NCBI GenBank assembly: GCA_027483505.1
Contig: JAIXUP010000076.1
Location: forward strand, 62,001 to 126,000
Source: Hyphomicrobiales bacterium
GTDB lineage: Bacteria > Pseudomonadota > Alphaproteobacteria > Rhizobiales > Beijerinckiaceae
Direction of reading: 5' to 3'
DNA: 64,000 nt
In this document: piece after piece, positions 36,422 through 48,800 of the stretch
How the letters are laid out: every line of letters starts with the position of its first letter
Position numbering within the stretch: position 1 is the first letter of the stretch
Notes under the pieces: model-generated
Database searches by the model: none
What the model was told of the DNA's origin: nothing
The model's input: only the letters and a program-made list of their open reading frames with translations
Position numbers and translations under genes: made by a program

Positions 36422-37237
36422 TCAGAGGGCGAGCCTCACCGTGACGGGCACATGGTCGGAAGGCCTCTCCCAGCCGCGCGCTTGTCTGTGGATGCTGGTG
36501 GTTTGCAGCTTTGGTCCCAGATCGGGCGAGAGCCAGACATGGTCCAGCCTGCGGCCGCGGTCAGCCGCCTCCCAATCCTGGGCCCGGTAGCTCCACCAGG
36601 TATACACCCGCTCCGGCTCCGGCCGATGCGTGCGGATGGCGTCGATCCAGCCATGATCGGCGCGCAGTTTCTCGAGCGTCTGCGTCTCGATCGGCGTGTG
36701 GCTGACCACGCCCAGCAGCTGCTTGTGGCTCCAGACATCGGTCTCATAGGGCGCGATGTTGAGATCGCCGACAAGAATGGCGGGGCGCGATGTCGGCGCG
36801 GTGCTGCCGCACCAGCGGTCCATCTCGGCAAGAAACGCAAGCTTGTGCGCAAACTTGTCGTTCACGACCGGATCAGGCTCGTCGCCGCCGGCCGGCACGT
36901 AGAAATTGTGCACTGTGATCCCGGCGGCCTTGCGGGCGTCCGGCGCGAGGGTGACCGACTGGTGCCGGGCATCCGGCCGTCCGCACATCTGCATCGCGTC
37001 GCGCGCGGCGAAGGGCAGACGCGACAGGATCGCCACCCCGTTGTAGCCCTTGTTCCCGACGAAGGCCTGATGGAGGTAGCCGAGGGCCTTGAAGTCATTG
37101 GCGGGAAACCTGTCGTCGGGCGTCTTGGTTTCCTGCAGGCACAGGATGTCCGGACGCTCCGCCTCCAGGAAGTCTTTCACGATCGGAAAACGCAGGCGGA
37201 CCGAGTTGATGTTCCAGGTGGTGATGGCGAGGTTCAT
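36422..37237 (-). CDS. xthA: Exodeoxyribonuclease III
   Basis: This is an AP endonuclease and 3'-5' exonuclease for base-excision repair. The family motifs are ITTWNINSVR, CLQETKTPDDRFP, VGDLNIAPYETDVW, RRLDHVWLS and the C-terminal RPSDHVPV, carrying the metal-binding and catalytic residues. ATG 37237 gives the standard N-terminus (271 residues); the frame opens earlier over a terminator and is not likely translated. It converges with the cyclic-nucleotide-binding gene with an 8-base gap. Confidence 0.95.
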   Translation of the reverse strand: MNLAITTWNINSVRLRFPIVKDFLEAERPDILCLQETKTPDDRFPANDFKALGYLHQAFVGNKGYNGVAILSRLPFAARDAMQMCGRPDARHQSVTLAPDARKAAGITVHNFYVPAGGDEPDPVVNDKFAHKLAFLAEMDRWCGSTAPTSRPAILVGDLNIAPYETDVWSHKQLLGVVSHTPIETQTLEKLRADHGWIDAIRTHRPEPERVYTWWSYRAQDWEAADRGRRLDHVWLSPDLGPKLQTTSIHRQARGWERPSDHVPVTVRLAL

Positions 37238-37271
37238 GAGCAGCCGTCGGCCCCCGGGTGTGGACAGGGTC

Positions 37272-37312
37272 GGGAAAACAACAGCGCCCAACCCCGGGGG
37301 GAGGTTGGGCGC
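37272..37312 (-). terminator. Intrinsic terminator after the LolA-like gene
   Basis: GCGCCCAACC (37284-37293) and GGTTGGGCGC (37303-37312) form a perfect 10-bp stem. On the minus strand it is followed by the T-rich TGTTGTTTT. It lies about 195 bases past the LolA-like stop and 47 bases before xthA. Confidence 0.75.
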
Positions 37313-37506
37313 TTGCGCTGGAACGCGCTGCCGCATGGAGGGGGACTCCAGCGGCGGGGCTGAAGCTCGGGCCGAGACGGGGGAGGTCGGACAGAGCGGT
37401 CAGTGGTCCCCGACCATCAAATGTGGCGCCATCAAACCGATTCAAGCACCCGCCTCATGTTTTGAGCGCTTGCATCTGCAAAGAATCCGCTTCCCCACCG
37501 GGAGCG

Positions 37507-38295
37507 TCAATTGCGGGTGTCAAGCACGCGCTCGAGATTGATCCTGAACAGGGCCGGGTCAGGGCGCTGGGTCGTGTCGAGATTGGCGACCTGAACGGAG
37601 GTTTCGTAGCCCTGCGGATCAACAATCATCCATTGCTTCAGCACATTCTCCTTGGGATCGAACTGCAAGGTGATGCGCGAGGTGCCGCCGAGGGTTGCGG
37701 TGTCCTCGACCGTGATGCTGATCATGTCCGGCGTCGAATTGATGCGTGTGACCTTCACATCGCGCTTGAGGTCAATCTGCTCCTTGAGGAGGAACTTGAG
37801 CGGCGTCTGTCCGATCAGGTATGGATCTTGCGTGCCCAGACGCTTGTCGCGCACGGCGACAGTGGTGCCGTCCGAAATGACCTCGATCGTGGCGGGCGGG
37901 CGATATTCAAAGCGCATGCGGCCCGGCCGCTGGATGTAGAGCTTGCCGGTGAACTTGCGGCCGTCCGCGCCGATCTGGACAAAATCCGCGATCAGCGTCC
38001 GGAAGGAATTCATGTAGGCGTTGACCTTTTCAAGCGCTTCCTGGTCGCTCAGCGGCCCGGCGGCTGTCGGCGCGCGGACCGGCGCGGGGCTGACGCCCGG
38101 CGGCATCGGAACCGGCCTGTCCGTCTGCAGACGCATCGGCCCGGTGGCGGAGGCGGGAGGAGCAGCCAGTACGGAGGGTTCGGCGCCGGTGCCCAGGTCA
38201 GCGGGCCTGCGCGGCGGCGCGGGGATTGCCTGGGCCATGGCCATATCCGCCGCGCCGAGAAGCAGGAGCAGGGGCAGGATCAACATGCGCTTCAT
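37507..38295 (-). CDS. lolA: LolA-like outer-membrane lipoprotein carrier protein
   Basis: This 262-residue periplasmic protein has a signal peptide (MKRMLILPLLLLLGAADMAMA). An unusual proline-rich stretch (about 24-80) precedes a LolA fold (about 85-260), with IADFVQIGADGRKFTGKLYIQRPGRMRFEY and the typical FLLKEQIDL segment. LolA chaperones lipoproteins from LolCDE to LolB. The conserved location downstream of ftsK supports it, as ftsK-lolA adjacency is widespread. The long Pro-rich linker is not found in enterobacterial LolA. Confidence 0.88.
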   Translation of the reverse strand: MKRMLILPLLLLLGAADMAMAQAIPAPPRRPADLGTGAEPSVLAAPPASATGPMRLQTDRPVPMPPGVSPAPVRAPTAAGPLSDQEALEKVNAYMNSFRTLIADFVQIGADGRKFTGKLYIQRPGRMRFEYRPPATIEVISDGTTVAVRDKRLGTQDPYLIGQTPLKFLLKEQIDLKRDVKVTRINSTPDMISITVEDTATLGGTSRITLQFDPKENVLKQWMIVDPQGYETSVQVANLDTTQRPDPALFRINLERVLDTRN

Positions 38296-38429
38296 CTTCG
38301 GCAGCCTTCCAGCGTCTTCCGCGACAGCGCCTCTTCAGACGCCTGACATTCCGGCATGAACCGGGAGAGGTATCCGGTCCCCCATGGCGATCTGTTACCC
38401 TCGTCACATGGTCATTTGAAGGCCGGACT

Positions 38430-41033
<2,604 letters not shown>

Positions 41034-41128
41034 GGTTTGTGGCCCAGTGTTGAGCGCCATGCGGTCCACAAGGCGCGCAGCCCCCGCAAGCGAGGCCGAC
41101 AACTCTGTGGACAGTAGCGAAAGGCGGG

Positions 41129-41143
41129 TTAAGGCCCGCTTAA
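41129..41143. promoter_or_regulatory. CtrA-binding box upstream of ftsK
   Basis: TTAAGGCCCGCTTAA is an exact TTAA-N7-TTAA. It lies 96 bp upstream of the ftsK start, between ftsK and the amt terminator. It is the second exact CtrA box in the window, the first being in the predicted origin, and implies cell-cycle control of ftsK. Confidence 0.75.
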
Positions 41144-41180
41144 CCCTGTCGTCAGCCTGACGTGTGGGAGTGCCGTTGAC

Positions 41181-41213
41181 CAAAAGAAAAAGCCCCGGCC
41201 GCGAGGCCGGGGC
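41181..41213 (-). terminator. Intrinsic terminator after amt
   Basis: GCCCCGGCC (41192-41200), a GCGA loop and GGCCGGGGC (41205-41213) form a perfect 9-bp stem, followed on the minus strand by TTTTTCTTTTG (41191-41181). It ends the glnK-amt transcript 23 bases past the amt stop. Confidence 0.9.
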
Positions 41214-41236
41214 GTATGCTGCGATGAGGCGTGCGC

Positions 41237-42721
41237 TCAGTAGTTGTAGGCGCGCTCACCGTGCTCGGCGATGTCCAGGCCTTCGCGCTCCTGCTCGGTG
41301 GTGACGCGCAGGCCGACGATCACATCCACGATCTTGTAGATGATGAACGAGCCGATGCCGGACCATGCAATGGTGAGAAGCACCGCCTTGGTCTGGGCCC
41401 AGAGCTGGGTTCCGAGGGCGTAGGCGCCGACCGAGAGCTCTCCGGGCTTGGTGGTGTAGTCCGGGACGCCGGTGCCGCCGAGCGCGGTGTTGACCAGAAT
41501 GCCGGTCGCCAGCGCGCCGAGGATGCCGCCGACGCAATGGATGCCGAAAACGTCCAGCGAGTCGTCGTAGCCAAAGCTGTTCTTCACCGTCGAGCAGAAG
41601 ACGAAGCAGACGGCGCCCGCGGCGAGGCCGAGGACCAGCGAACCCATCGGACCGGCGAAACCGGAGGCCGGGGTCACCGCCACGAGGCCGGCGACCACGC
41701 CGGACGCCAGGCCGAGCAAGGAGGGCTTGCCCTTCGTGGCCCACTCGATCAGCAGCCAGGAGAGGCCGGCCGCTGCGGCAGCGACGAAGGTGTTGGCCAT
41801 GGCCAGACCGGCCGTGCCGTTGGCTTCCAGGTTGGAGCCGGCATTGAAGCCGAACCAGCCGACCCAGAGCAAGGCCGCGCCGATCATCGTCATGGTCAGC
41901 GAGTGCGGGGCCATCAGCTCCTTGCCGTAGCCGATGCGCTTGCCGAGGACGAGGCAGCCGACGAGGCCGGCGATGCCCGAGTTGATGTGCACGACCGTGC
42001 CGCCGGCGAAGTCGAGGGCGCCCCACTGGAAGATCAGGCCTGCATCGGCGGTGACCTTGGCCAGTTCAGCCTCGGCTGCAGCCTTCTTGGCGGCATCCGC
42101 GCCGGCTTCGGCGACAGCCTTGGCGGCTGCGGCAAGCGCGTCCGGTCCGGCCCAGTACCAGACCATATGGGCGATCGGCAGATAGACGAAGGTGCACCAC
42201 AGAACCGTGAACAGCAGCAGGGCCGAGAACTTCATGCGCTCGGCGAAGGCTCCGACGATCAGCGCGCAGGTGATGCAGGCAAAGGTCATCTGGAACATGA
42301 TGTAGACCAGCTCGGGCACATAGTAGCCGTTCGAGAAGGTCGCAGCCGTTGCGTCGACGATCGTTTTGCCTTCGGGCGCGATGTTCAGGAATGCCTTCGA
42401 CAGGCCGCCAATATAGTCGTTGAGACCGCCGCCGCTGGTGAAGGCGAGCGAGTAGCCATACGTCACCCAGATGATCATCACCACGCAGACGATGGCGAAG
42501 ACCTGGGTCAGGACCGAAAGCATGTTCTTGCTGCGGACAAGGCCGCCATAGAACAGCGCGAGCCCCGGAATGGTCATGAGAAGCACGAGGACCGTGCAGA
42601 TCATCAGGAAGGCGGTGTCGCCCTTGTTGACCGTCGGCGCCTGGGCGAGGGCCGGCGTCGCTGCAATCAGGAGCGACGTCAGCCCGGCGAGGCCTGCTCC
42701 TGCAAAACGTGAAATGGACAT
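41237..42721 (-). CDS. amt: Ammonium transporter Amt
   Basis: This 494-residue ammonium channel has a cleaved signal peptide (ends near TPALAQA) and about eleven membrane helices. Amt signatures include [33 protein letters not shown], split over the first helices, a His-containing pore region FGIHCVGGI, and the C-terminal [20 protein letters not shown] that contacts PII. It lies 30 bases downstream of glnK. A charged alanine-rich insertion around residues 180-220 lies in an extracytoplasmic loop. Confidence 0.95.
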   Translation of the reverse strand: MSISRFAGAGLAGLTSLLIAATPALAQAPTVNKGDTAFLMICTVLVLLMTIPGLALFYGGLVRSKNMLSVLTQVFAIVCVVMIIWVTYGYSLAFTSGGGLNDYIGGLSKAFLNIAPEGKTIVDATAATFSNGYYVPELVYIMFQMTFACITCALIVGAFAERMKFSALLLFTVLWCTFVYLPIAHMVWYWAGPDALAAAAKAVAEAGADAAKKAAAEAELAKVTADAGLIFQWGALDFAGGTVVHINSGIAGLVGCLVLGKRIGYGKELMAPHSLTMTMIGAALLWVGWFGFNAGSNLEANGTAGLAMANTFVAAAAAGLSWLLIEWATKGKPSLLGLASGVVAGLVAVTPASGFAGPMGSLVLGLAAGAVCFVFCSTVKNSFGYDDSLDVFGIHCVGGILGALATGILVNTALGGTGVPDYTTKPGELSVGAYALGTQLWAQTKAVLLTIAWSGIGSFIIYKIVDVIVGLRVTTEQEREGLDIAEHGERAYNY

Positions 42722-42751
42722 GGGGTTACTCTCCAGAAAAAAGGCGCGGGC

Positions 42752-43090
42752 TCAGAGCGCGTCCTGATCGGTTTCGCCGGTGCGGATGCGGACGGCGCGT
42801 TCAATTGAGGACACGAAGATTTTTCCATCGCCGATCTGCCCGGTGCGGGCAGCGCCGGTGATGGCGTCGATCACCTTGCCGACCAGATCATTGGCCACGG
42901 CCACTTCGATCTTGATCTTCGGCAGAAAGCTGACGGCGTACTCGGCGCCACGGTAGATTTCGGTGTGACCCTTCTGGCGGCCGTAGCCTTTCACCTCGGT
43001 CACGGTCAGGCCATGGACCCCGAGAGAGGTCAGCGCGTCACGCACCTCCTCGAGCTTGAATGGCTTGATGATGGCCATCACGATTTTCAT
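42752..43090 (-). CDS. glnK: Nitrogen regulatory PII protein GlnK
   Basis: This 112-residue PII protein blocks Amt when nitrogen is plentiful and reports 2-oxoglutarate and ATP status. The T-loop GYGRQKGHTEIYRGAEY contains the uridylylation site Tyr51, and the C-terminal signature TGAARTGQIGDGKIFV is present. The start at 43090 (MKIVMAIIKPFKLEEV) is the family start; four codons further upstream are open. It is cotranscribed with amt, the classic glnK-amtB arrangement. Confidence 0.95.
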   Translation of the reverse strand: MKIVMAIIKPFKLEEVRDALTSLGVHGLTVTEVKGYGRQKGHTEIYRGAEYAVSFLPKIKIEVAVANDLVGKVIDAITGAARTGQIGDGKIFVSSIERAVRIRTGETDQDAL

Positions 43091-43194
43091 GTTGCCTCGC
43101 ACCCCGTCTGGTTGTCGCCGGCACCCAGGGTTGGAGACCGGACGCTTGATTGCAGCACGGCGACCCGATTGCGCCGGACGCCTCGACTTCAGCT

Positions 43195-43210
43195 ATCAAG
43201 GAGCGTGCCA
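43195..43210 (-). promoter_or_regulatory. Candidate sigma-54 promoter for glnK-amt
   Basis: The minus strand reads TGGCACGCTCCTTGAT. The -24 element TGGCACG is exact and the spacing is right, but the -12 element is TTGAT rather than TTGCW, lacking the usual GC. It lies about 105 bases before glnK, a gene pair usually under NtrC and sigma-54. I saw no clear NtrC site. Confidence 0.4.
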
Positions 43211-43354
43211 AAGCCGGCGCGGACAGCCCAAGGAATGCGGCCCACAGGGATTCCACGCCATGCCGGCCCCTGGCCTGGTGGCTGGGCGCCTGACCCAGCC
43301 GTCACGGACTGCTCAAATTTTCGGCATCTGCTGCTATTCGTGGCAATCGGATCG

Positions 43355-44221
43355 TCAGGCCAGATCGTCCCGACGCCTGATCAATCCCTCCTGGGCGACA
43401 GAAGCGACCAATTCGCCACGCAGATTAAAGATCAGGCCGCGCGCAAAGCCGAGCGCTCCGTGGGCGGACGGGCTGTCTTGCGCGTACAGAAGCCACTCGT
43501 CCACCCTGAACGGGCGATGGAGCCAGAGAGCGTGGTCGAGGCTGGCAGCCTGGATCGTGCGCTCGAACACCGTGCGCCCATGGGCGATGAGCGAGGCGTC
43601 CAGCAGGGTCATGTCCGAGGCGTAGGCCAGCACGCACTGGTGCAGCGCCGGGTTGTCCGGCAGCCGGTGGCTGGCGCGGAGCCACACATGGAACTTCGGC
43701 GGCAGCGGCTCTCCCTTGCGATAGCGGGACAGCTCCACCGGCTTCAACTCGATCGGCCGGTCACTTTCGAAATAGGCGCGGACCTCTGCGGGCAGGGAAG
43801 GCAGGATCGTCCGGCGCATCTCGTCAGCGTCGGGCAACTCGTCGGGCCGCGGTACATCGGGCATCGGCATCTGGTGAACATAACCGGTCTCCTCGGCGTG
43901 GAAGGAGGCCGACATGGCGAAGATCGCTTCGCCTTTCTGGATCGCCACGACCCGGCGTGTGGTGAAGGAGCGGCCGTCGCGGATTCGGTCCACGTCATAG
44001 ATGATCGGGATCGACGGATCGCCGGGCAACAGGAAATAGGCATGCAGCGAGTGCAGCTGCCGGGCCTCGACGGTGCGGCAGGCAGCGACCAGCGCCTGCG
44101 CCACCACCTGTCCGCCGAAGACGCGGCTCCGGCCGGTCAGCGGGGTGCGACCACGGAACAGGTTGCGCTCCAGAGGCTCGAGGTCAAGGATATCGAGAAG
44201 GACGTCGACCGCGTTTGACAT
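43355..44221 (-). CDS. tesB: Acyl-CoA thioesterase II (TesB)
   Basis: TesB hydrolyses medium- and long-chain acyl-CoAs with a double hotdog fold. The 288-residue protein has LERNLFRGRTPLTGRSRVFGGQVVAQALVAA near the N-terminus (split over two family blocks), the segment GRSFTTRRVVAIQKG, and the C-terminal hotdog with SLDHALWLHRPFRVDEWLLY. The start at 44221 is the family start. A very long frame reaching 45241 is only a shadow of the divergent hydroxylase gene. Confidence 0.94.
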   Translation of the reverse strand: MSNAVDVLLDILDLEPLERNLFRGRTPLTGRSRVFGGQVVAQALVAACRTVEARQLHSLHAYFLLPGDPSIPIIYDVDRIRDGRSFTTRRVVAIQKGEAIFAMSASFHAEETGYVHQMPMPDVPRPDELPDADEMRRTILPSLPAEVRAYFESDRPIELKPVELSRYRKGEPLPPKFHVWLRASHRLPDNPALHQCVLAYASDMTLLDASLIAHGRTVFERTIQAASLDHALWLHRPFRVDEWLLYAQDSPSAHGALGFARGLIFNLRGELVASVAQEGLIRRRDDLA

Positions 44222-44329
44222 GCCGTATGATCCTCCGGTGACTTGCCAGCCGCATCTGGCAGGTCCACAGGGGATGACGTCAAGCTCCGCCGCCATGAGC
44301 GGGGCCAGTTCGACGTGGAGAAAGCGACC

Positions 44330-45574
44330 GTGGCGCAGCGCATCATCATTGCCGGGGGAGGACTTGGCGGGCTCAGCCTGGCGCTGGCGCTGAAGCAGGC
44401 GCTCGGAGCGGGCCATGATGTCGTGCTGGCCGATCCGGTTCTGGCGCAGCCCGGGCGCGCCGATGGCCGAGCCTACGCGATCTCCGCCGCAGGACGGCGC
44501 ATGTTCGCCGCGCTCGGGGTCTGGGGCGCGATGCAGGACGGGGCGCAGCCGATAACCGACATGCTGGTCACGGACAGCAAGACCCGCGATGTCGTGCGTC
44601 CCGGTTACCTGACGTTTGCGTACGGCGGGGCCGACGGCGGTGCGGATGGCGGCGAGCCCTTCGCCCATATGGTGTGGAGCCGGGTGATCAATCGGGTCCT
44701 GACCGAGGCATGCCGGGAGGCCGGCGTGACGCTGCGTCCCGGCAGCGTCCAGCGTGTCACGGCGGATCAGGACGCCGCCACCGTCAGTTATGCGGATGGC
44801 GGGCAGCAGCGGGCCGCGCTGGTCGTTGCCGCCGACGGTGCACGCTCGCGCCTGCGGGAGGGCGCCGCGATCGGCTGGGTCGGATGGGACTATGGACAGT
44901 CCGGCATCGTGGCCACCATCTCCCATGAAAGGCCCCATGGCGGGCGGGCGCTCGAGCATTTCCTGCCGGCTGGCCCTTTTGCAGTCCTGCCCCTGCCCGA
45001 CGACGCAGAGGGGGGCCATCAATCGTCCATCGTCTGGACGGAAGCGACCAGCGACGCGCAGACGCTCCTGACACTGCAGCCGGATGATCTGCTCGACGAG
45101 CTGGAAATCCGCTTTGGCCTGCAACTCGGGGCGCTGCGGTTCGCCAGCGCGCCGAGGGCATATCCGCTCTCCTTCGGCATCGCGCGGCGTTTCATTGCGC
45201 CGCGGCTGGCGCTGCTGGGGGATGCGGCGCATGTGATTCACCCGATTGCCGGGCAGGGCCTCAATCTCGGCCTCAAGGACGCGGCCTCCCTCGCGCAGGC
45301 CGTGGTGGAGGCGGCCCGGCTTGGCCTCGACGTCGGAACCGAGGCCGCGCTCGCGCCCTATCAGGCCGCGCGGCGCTTCGACACCGTGGCGATGGGCGTG
45401 GTGACGGATGGGCTCAACCGCCTGTTCTCGAACGACGTGACCCCGGTGCGCCTCGCCCGCGACCTCGGCCTCGGGCTGGTGGACCGCATGCCCGGATTGA
45501 AGGCGATGTTCATCCGCGAGGCCTCGGGCAACAGCACAACGCAGCCGCGGCTGCTTCGGGGCGAGGCTGTCTGA
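44330..45574 (+). CDS. UbiH/UbiF-family FAD-dependent ring hydroxylase
   Basis: This 414-residue FAD monooxygenase belongs to the ubiquinone-biosynthesis hydroxylase (COQ6/UbiH) family. The FAD-binding GxGxxG region is IAGGGLGGLSLAL (about 6-18), and the second FAD motif is ALLGDAAHVIHPIAGQGLN. It most likely hydroxylates a polyprenyl-phenol ring position; which carbon is not decidable here. The GTG at 44330 with GGAG about 9 bases upstream is the best start; an ATG frame opening at 44243 would add a non-conserved tail. Confidence 0.87.
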   Translation: MAQRIIIAGGGLGGLSLALALKQALGAGHDVVLADPVLAQPGRADGRAYAISAAGRRMFAALGVWGAMQDGAQPITDMLVTDSKTRDVVRPGYLTFAYGGADGGADGGEPFAHMVWSRVINRVLTEACREAGVTLRPGSVQRVTADQDAATVSYADGGQQRAALVVAADGARSRLREGAAIGWVGWDYGQSGIVATISHERPHGGRALEHFLPAGPFAVLPLPDDAEGGHQSSIVWTEATSDAQTLLTLQPDDLLDELEIRFGLQLGALRFASAPRAYPLSFGIARRFIAPRLALLGDAAHVIHPIAGQGLNLGLKDAASLAQAVVEAARLGLDVGTEAALAPYQAARRFDTVAMGVVTDGLNRLFSNDVTPVRLARDLGLGLVDRMPGLKAMFIREASGNSTTQPRLLRGEAV

Positions 45575-45582
45575 AGCCGGGC

Positions 45583-45786
45583 CTATTCGATCGGTCGCGC
45601 TTCTTCCGGCAGCATGATGGGGATGCCATCGCGGATCGGGTAGGCCAGCTTGGCCGCCATCGAGACCAGTTCCTGCCGTGCCGCGTCGTAGACCAGCGTC
45701 GTCTTGGTGACGGGGCAGACGAGAAGCTCCAGCAGCTTGGGGTCGGCGCGCAAACCGTTGCCGGCGTCACTCTGGTCCTGGTTCAT
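45583..45786 (-). CDS. Trm112-family small protein (YcaR-like)
   Basis: This 67-residue protein of the Trm112/UPF0434 family has the central pattern [17 protein letters not shown] and the C-terminal [18 protein letters not shown]. Bacterial members are small zinc-ribbon-like or degenerate proteins; only one cysteine is visible here, so metal binding is doubtful. The start at 45786 is preferred; the open frame to 45987 runs into the GDH gene. Function in bacteria is not established. Confidence 0.85.
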   Translation of the reverse strand: MNQDQSDAGNGLRADPKLLELLVCPVTKTTLVYDAARQELVSMAAKLAYPIRDGIPIMLPEEARPIE

Positions 45787-45845
45787 GGCTGCCCTCCTCC
45801 TTGTGCGGCGGTCTAGCGCAGAGTCGCGGCCATGACCAGCTGGCC

Positions 45846-48800
45846 TCAGCGCTTCGCCGCCGATCGGGCCAGATCGTCCATCAGGCTGGCGGCGACCGAG
45901 AGCTTGGCTGGCGTCAGGCCGCTGTCGAGCAGGTCCGCGATCGATGCGCCGAGCTGGGCAACCCCGGCCTGCCGCAGTCCGCGCCACGTATCCAGCGCCG
46001 CGCGCCCCTTGCCATGCTGCTTGAGCACATCAACGGACATGGCCCGTAGCGAAAGGTCAATCCGCTCCACTGCTCGGTCAATGGCAAGCCGTTCGAAGCG
46101 GTCTGTCGCCTTCAGGGCGGCCCCCGCCTGTTTGAGCTGGCCGGCGCCGAACGCCTCAGTGACGGCGAACAGCATCGACACCGCGTCCGAAACCGTTGCG
46201 CCGCTCTGCTCGGCGATCAGCACGCCGTCGGGGGCCGCCTGCAGGGCAGGCAGATCGACGATGCGCGTGGCGAGTTCGTCTGGCACCCCGGCCTCTGTCC
46301 AGAGCTTGATGGCGGCGCTGCGCCGTGTCTGGTCCGTGGCCAGGCTCGTGCCTGCCGCCGCAATGGCCGCGACACCGGCGCCGAAACGCGTCACCTGCTC
46401 GTCCAGCGGACGGCTGACATCGGCGTTGCGCAGGAACCAGACCATGCGTGCCACCAACGTTTCCTGCACCGCGGCATAGAGCGCCAGCTGGAGCGCGCCG
46501 CCCAGCTTCGCATCGAGCCGGTCGATGGCGAGGTTGAGGTCGAGCAGGCCGAAGGCGTCGCGGGTCAGTATATAGGCGCGGGCGATGGCCGAGGCATCCG
46601 CCCCGGTCTCGTCCGAGAGCCGCGCCACAACACCCGCTCCGGCGCGGTTGACGACCGCATTGGCCAGCTGCGTCGAGATGATCTCGCGGCGCAGGCGATG
46701 ACCGTTGATGGCGTCGGGAAAGCGCTCGCGCATCGCCGCCGGGAAATACCGGGTCAGCTCGTTCGCGAGGTATGGCTCGTCCGGCAGCCCACTGGCCAGC
46801 AGGTCGTCGTAGAGCGCGAGCTTGGCATAGGCGAGCAGCACCGCCAGTTCAGGCCGCGTCATGCCTTCCTGGCGCTGCTCACGGCCGGCCAGCACGGCGT
46901 CGGCGGGCAGGAACTCGACGGCACGGTCGAGGCGCCCTTCCTTCTCCAGCTTGCGCATCTGCGCCCGCGCCAGTGGAAGTTCAGCCGCGCCGCGCCGTTC
47001 GGCCAGCGACAGCGCCAGCGACTGCAGATAGTTGTTGCGCAGGACCAACTGCCCGACCTCGTCGGTCATGTCCGCCAGCAAGGCGTTGCGGGCATCGGAG
47101 GTCAGGCGGCCGTCCCGCTCGGGTGCTGTCAGGCCAATCTTGATGTTGACCTCGACGTCGGACGTGTTGACGCCCGCCGAATTGTCGATCGCGTCGGTGT
47201 TGAGCCGGACGCCGGCGCGCGCCGCCTCGATGCGTCCGCGCTGGGTGGCGCCGAGATTGGCGCCCTCGCCGACCACCTTGGCGCGGATGTCGAGCCCGGT
47301 GATCCGGATCGCATCATTGGCCCGGTCGCCAACTTCCGCGTCGGTCTCGCCCGAGGCGCGGATATAGGTGCCGATGCCGCCGAACCAGAGCAGGTCGACC
47401 CGGGCCTTGAGGATGGCGCCCATGACCTCCTGCGGTGTGGCTTCGGGCTTGTCGAGATCGAGCAGCTCGCGGATTGTCGCGGAGAGCGGGATCGATTTTG
47501 CGCTGCGCGAGAACACGCCGCCGCCGACCGATATCAGCGCGACGTCATAGTCCTGCCAGCTCGAGCGCGGCAGGGCGAACAGGCGCTCGCGCTCCTTGAG
47601 CGATACGGCCGTATCGGGGGTGGGGTCGAGGAAGATGTCGCGGTGATCAAAGGCCGCCACCAGCCGGATGGCGGGGGAAAGCAGCATGCCGTTGCCGAAC
47701 ACGTCGCCGGACATGTCGCCGACCCCGGCCACGGTGAACGGCGTCACCTGGATGTCGTGGTCGATCTCGCGGAAGTGGCGTTTGACGGCTTCCCAGGCGC
47801 CGCGCGCCGTGATGCCCATCTTCTTGTGGTCGTAGCCCTGGCTGCCGCCCGAGGCGAAGGCGTCGCCGAGCCAGTGGCCCTTTTCGGCGGACAGGGCGTT
47901 CGCCGTGTCAGAGAAGGTGGCGGTGCCCTTGTCGGCGGCCACCACGAGATAGGGATCATCGCCGTCATAGCGGATGGTGTTGGCGGGCGGGACGATCCGC
48001 TCGCCGTCGAGGTTGTCGGTCAGCTCCAGGAGCGTGCGGACGAAGATCCGGTAGCTCTCGGTGCCTTCGGCGAACCAGGCCGCGCGGTCCGAGGCGGGCG
48101 GCAACTGCTTCGGCACGAAGCCGCCCTTGGCGCCGACCGGCACGATGACGGCGTTCTTGACCTGCTGGGCCTTGACCAGGCCGAGCACCTCGGTGCGGAA
48201 GTCCTGCGGGCGGTCCGACCAGCGCAGCCCACCGCGTGCAACCTTGCCGAAGCGCAGATGCACGCCCTCGACGCGCGGCGAATAGACGAAAATCTCGTAG
48301 AGCGGCCGAGGCGCCGGCAGGCCCTCGACCTTGCCGCTGTCAAACTTGAACGAGATCACCGGACGGGCGAAGCCGTCGGTGCCGATCTGGAAGTAGTTGG
48401 TGCGCAGCGCGGCGTCGATCAGATTGGCGAAGCGCCGCAGGATGCGGTCATCGTCAAGGCTGCTGACCGCAGACAGTTGCTCGTCGAGCGTATGGGCCAG
48501 GTCCGCTGCGGCGCGGCTGCGGGCGGCCTGCTCGATGCGCGGATCGAAGCGGTTGTGGAAGCTCCTGGCGAGGGTCCGCGTGATGTCGCGGTGACGGGCG
48601 AGTGTGCCGGCGAGGTAATCCTGGCCATAAGGGACGCCAACCTGTCTGAGATAGCGGCCCAGCGCGCGCATCAGCGCCACTTCACGCCAGGCCAGACCGG
48701 CCTCCAGCACGAGGGCGTCGTAACGGTCGGGCTCTGTCAGGCCGGCGAACTGGGCCATGAGCGCAGCCTCGACCGCCGGTTCCGCAACCGTGATGTCGAT

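Noticed and set aside
44222-45241. N-terminal extension of tesB to 628 residues
   Set aside because: The added part is antisense to the UbiH-type hydroxylase, and the family start at 44221 is clear.
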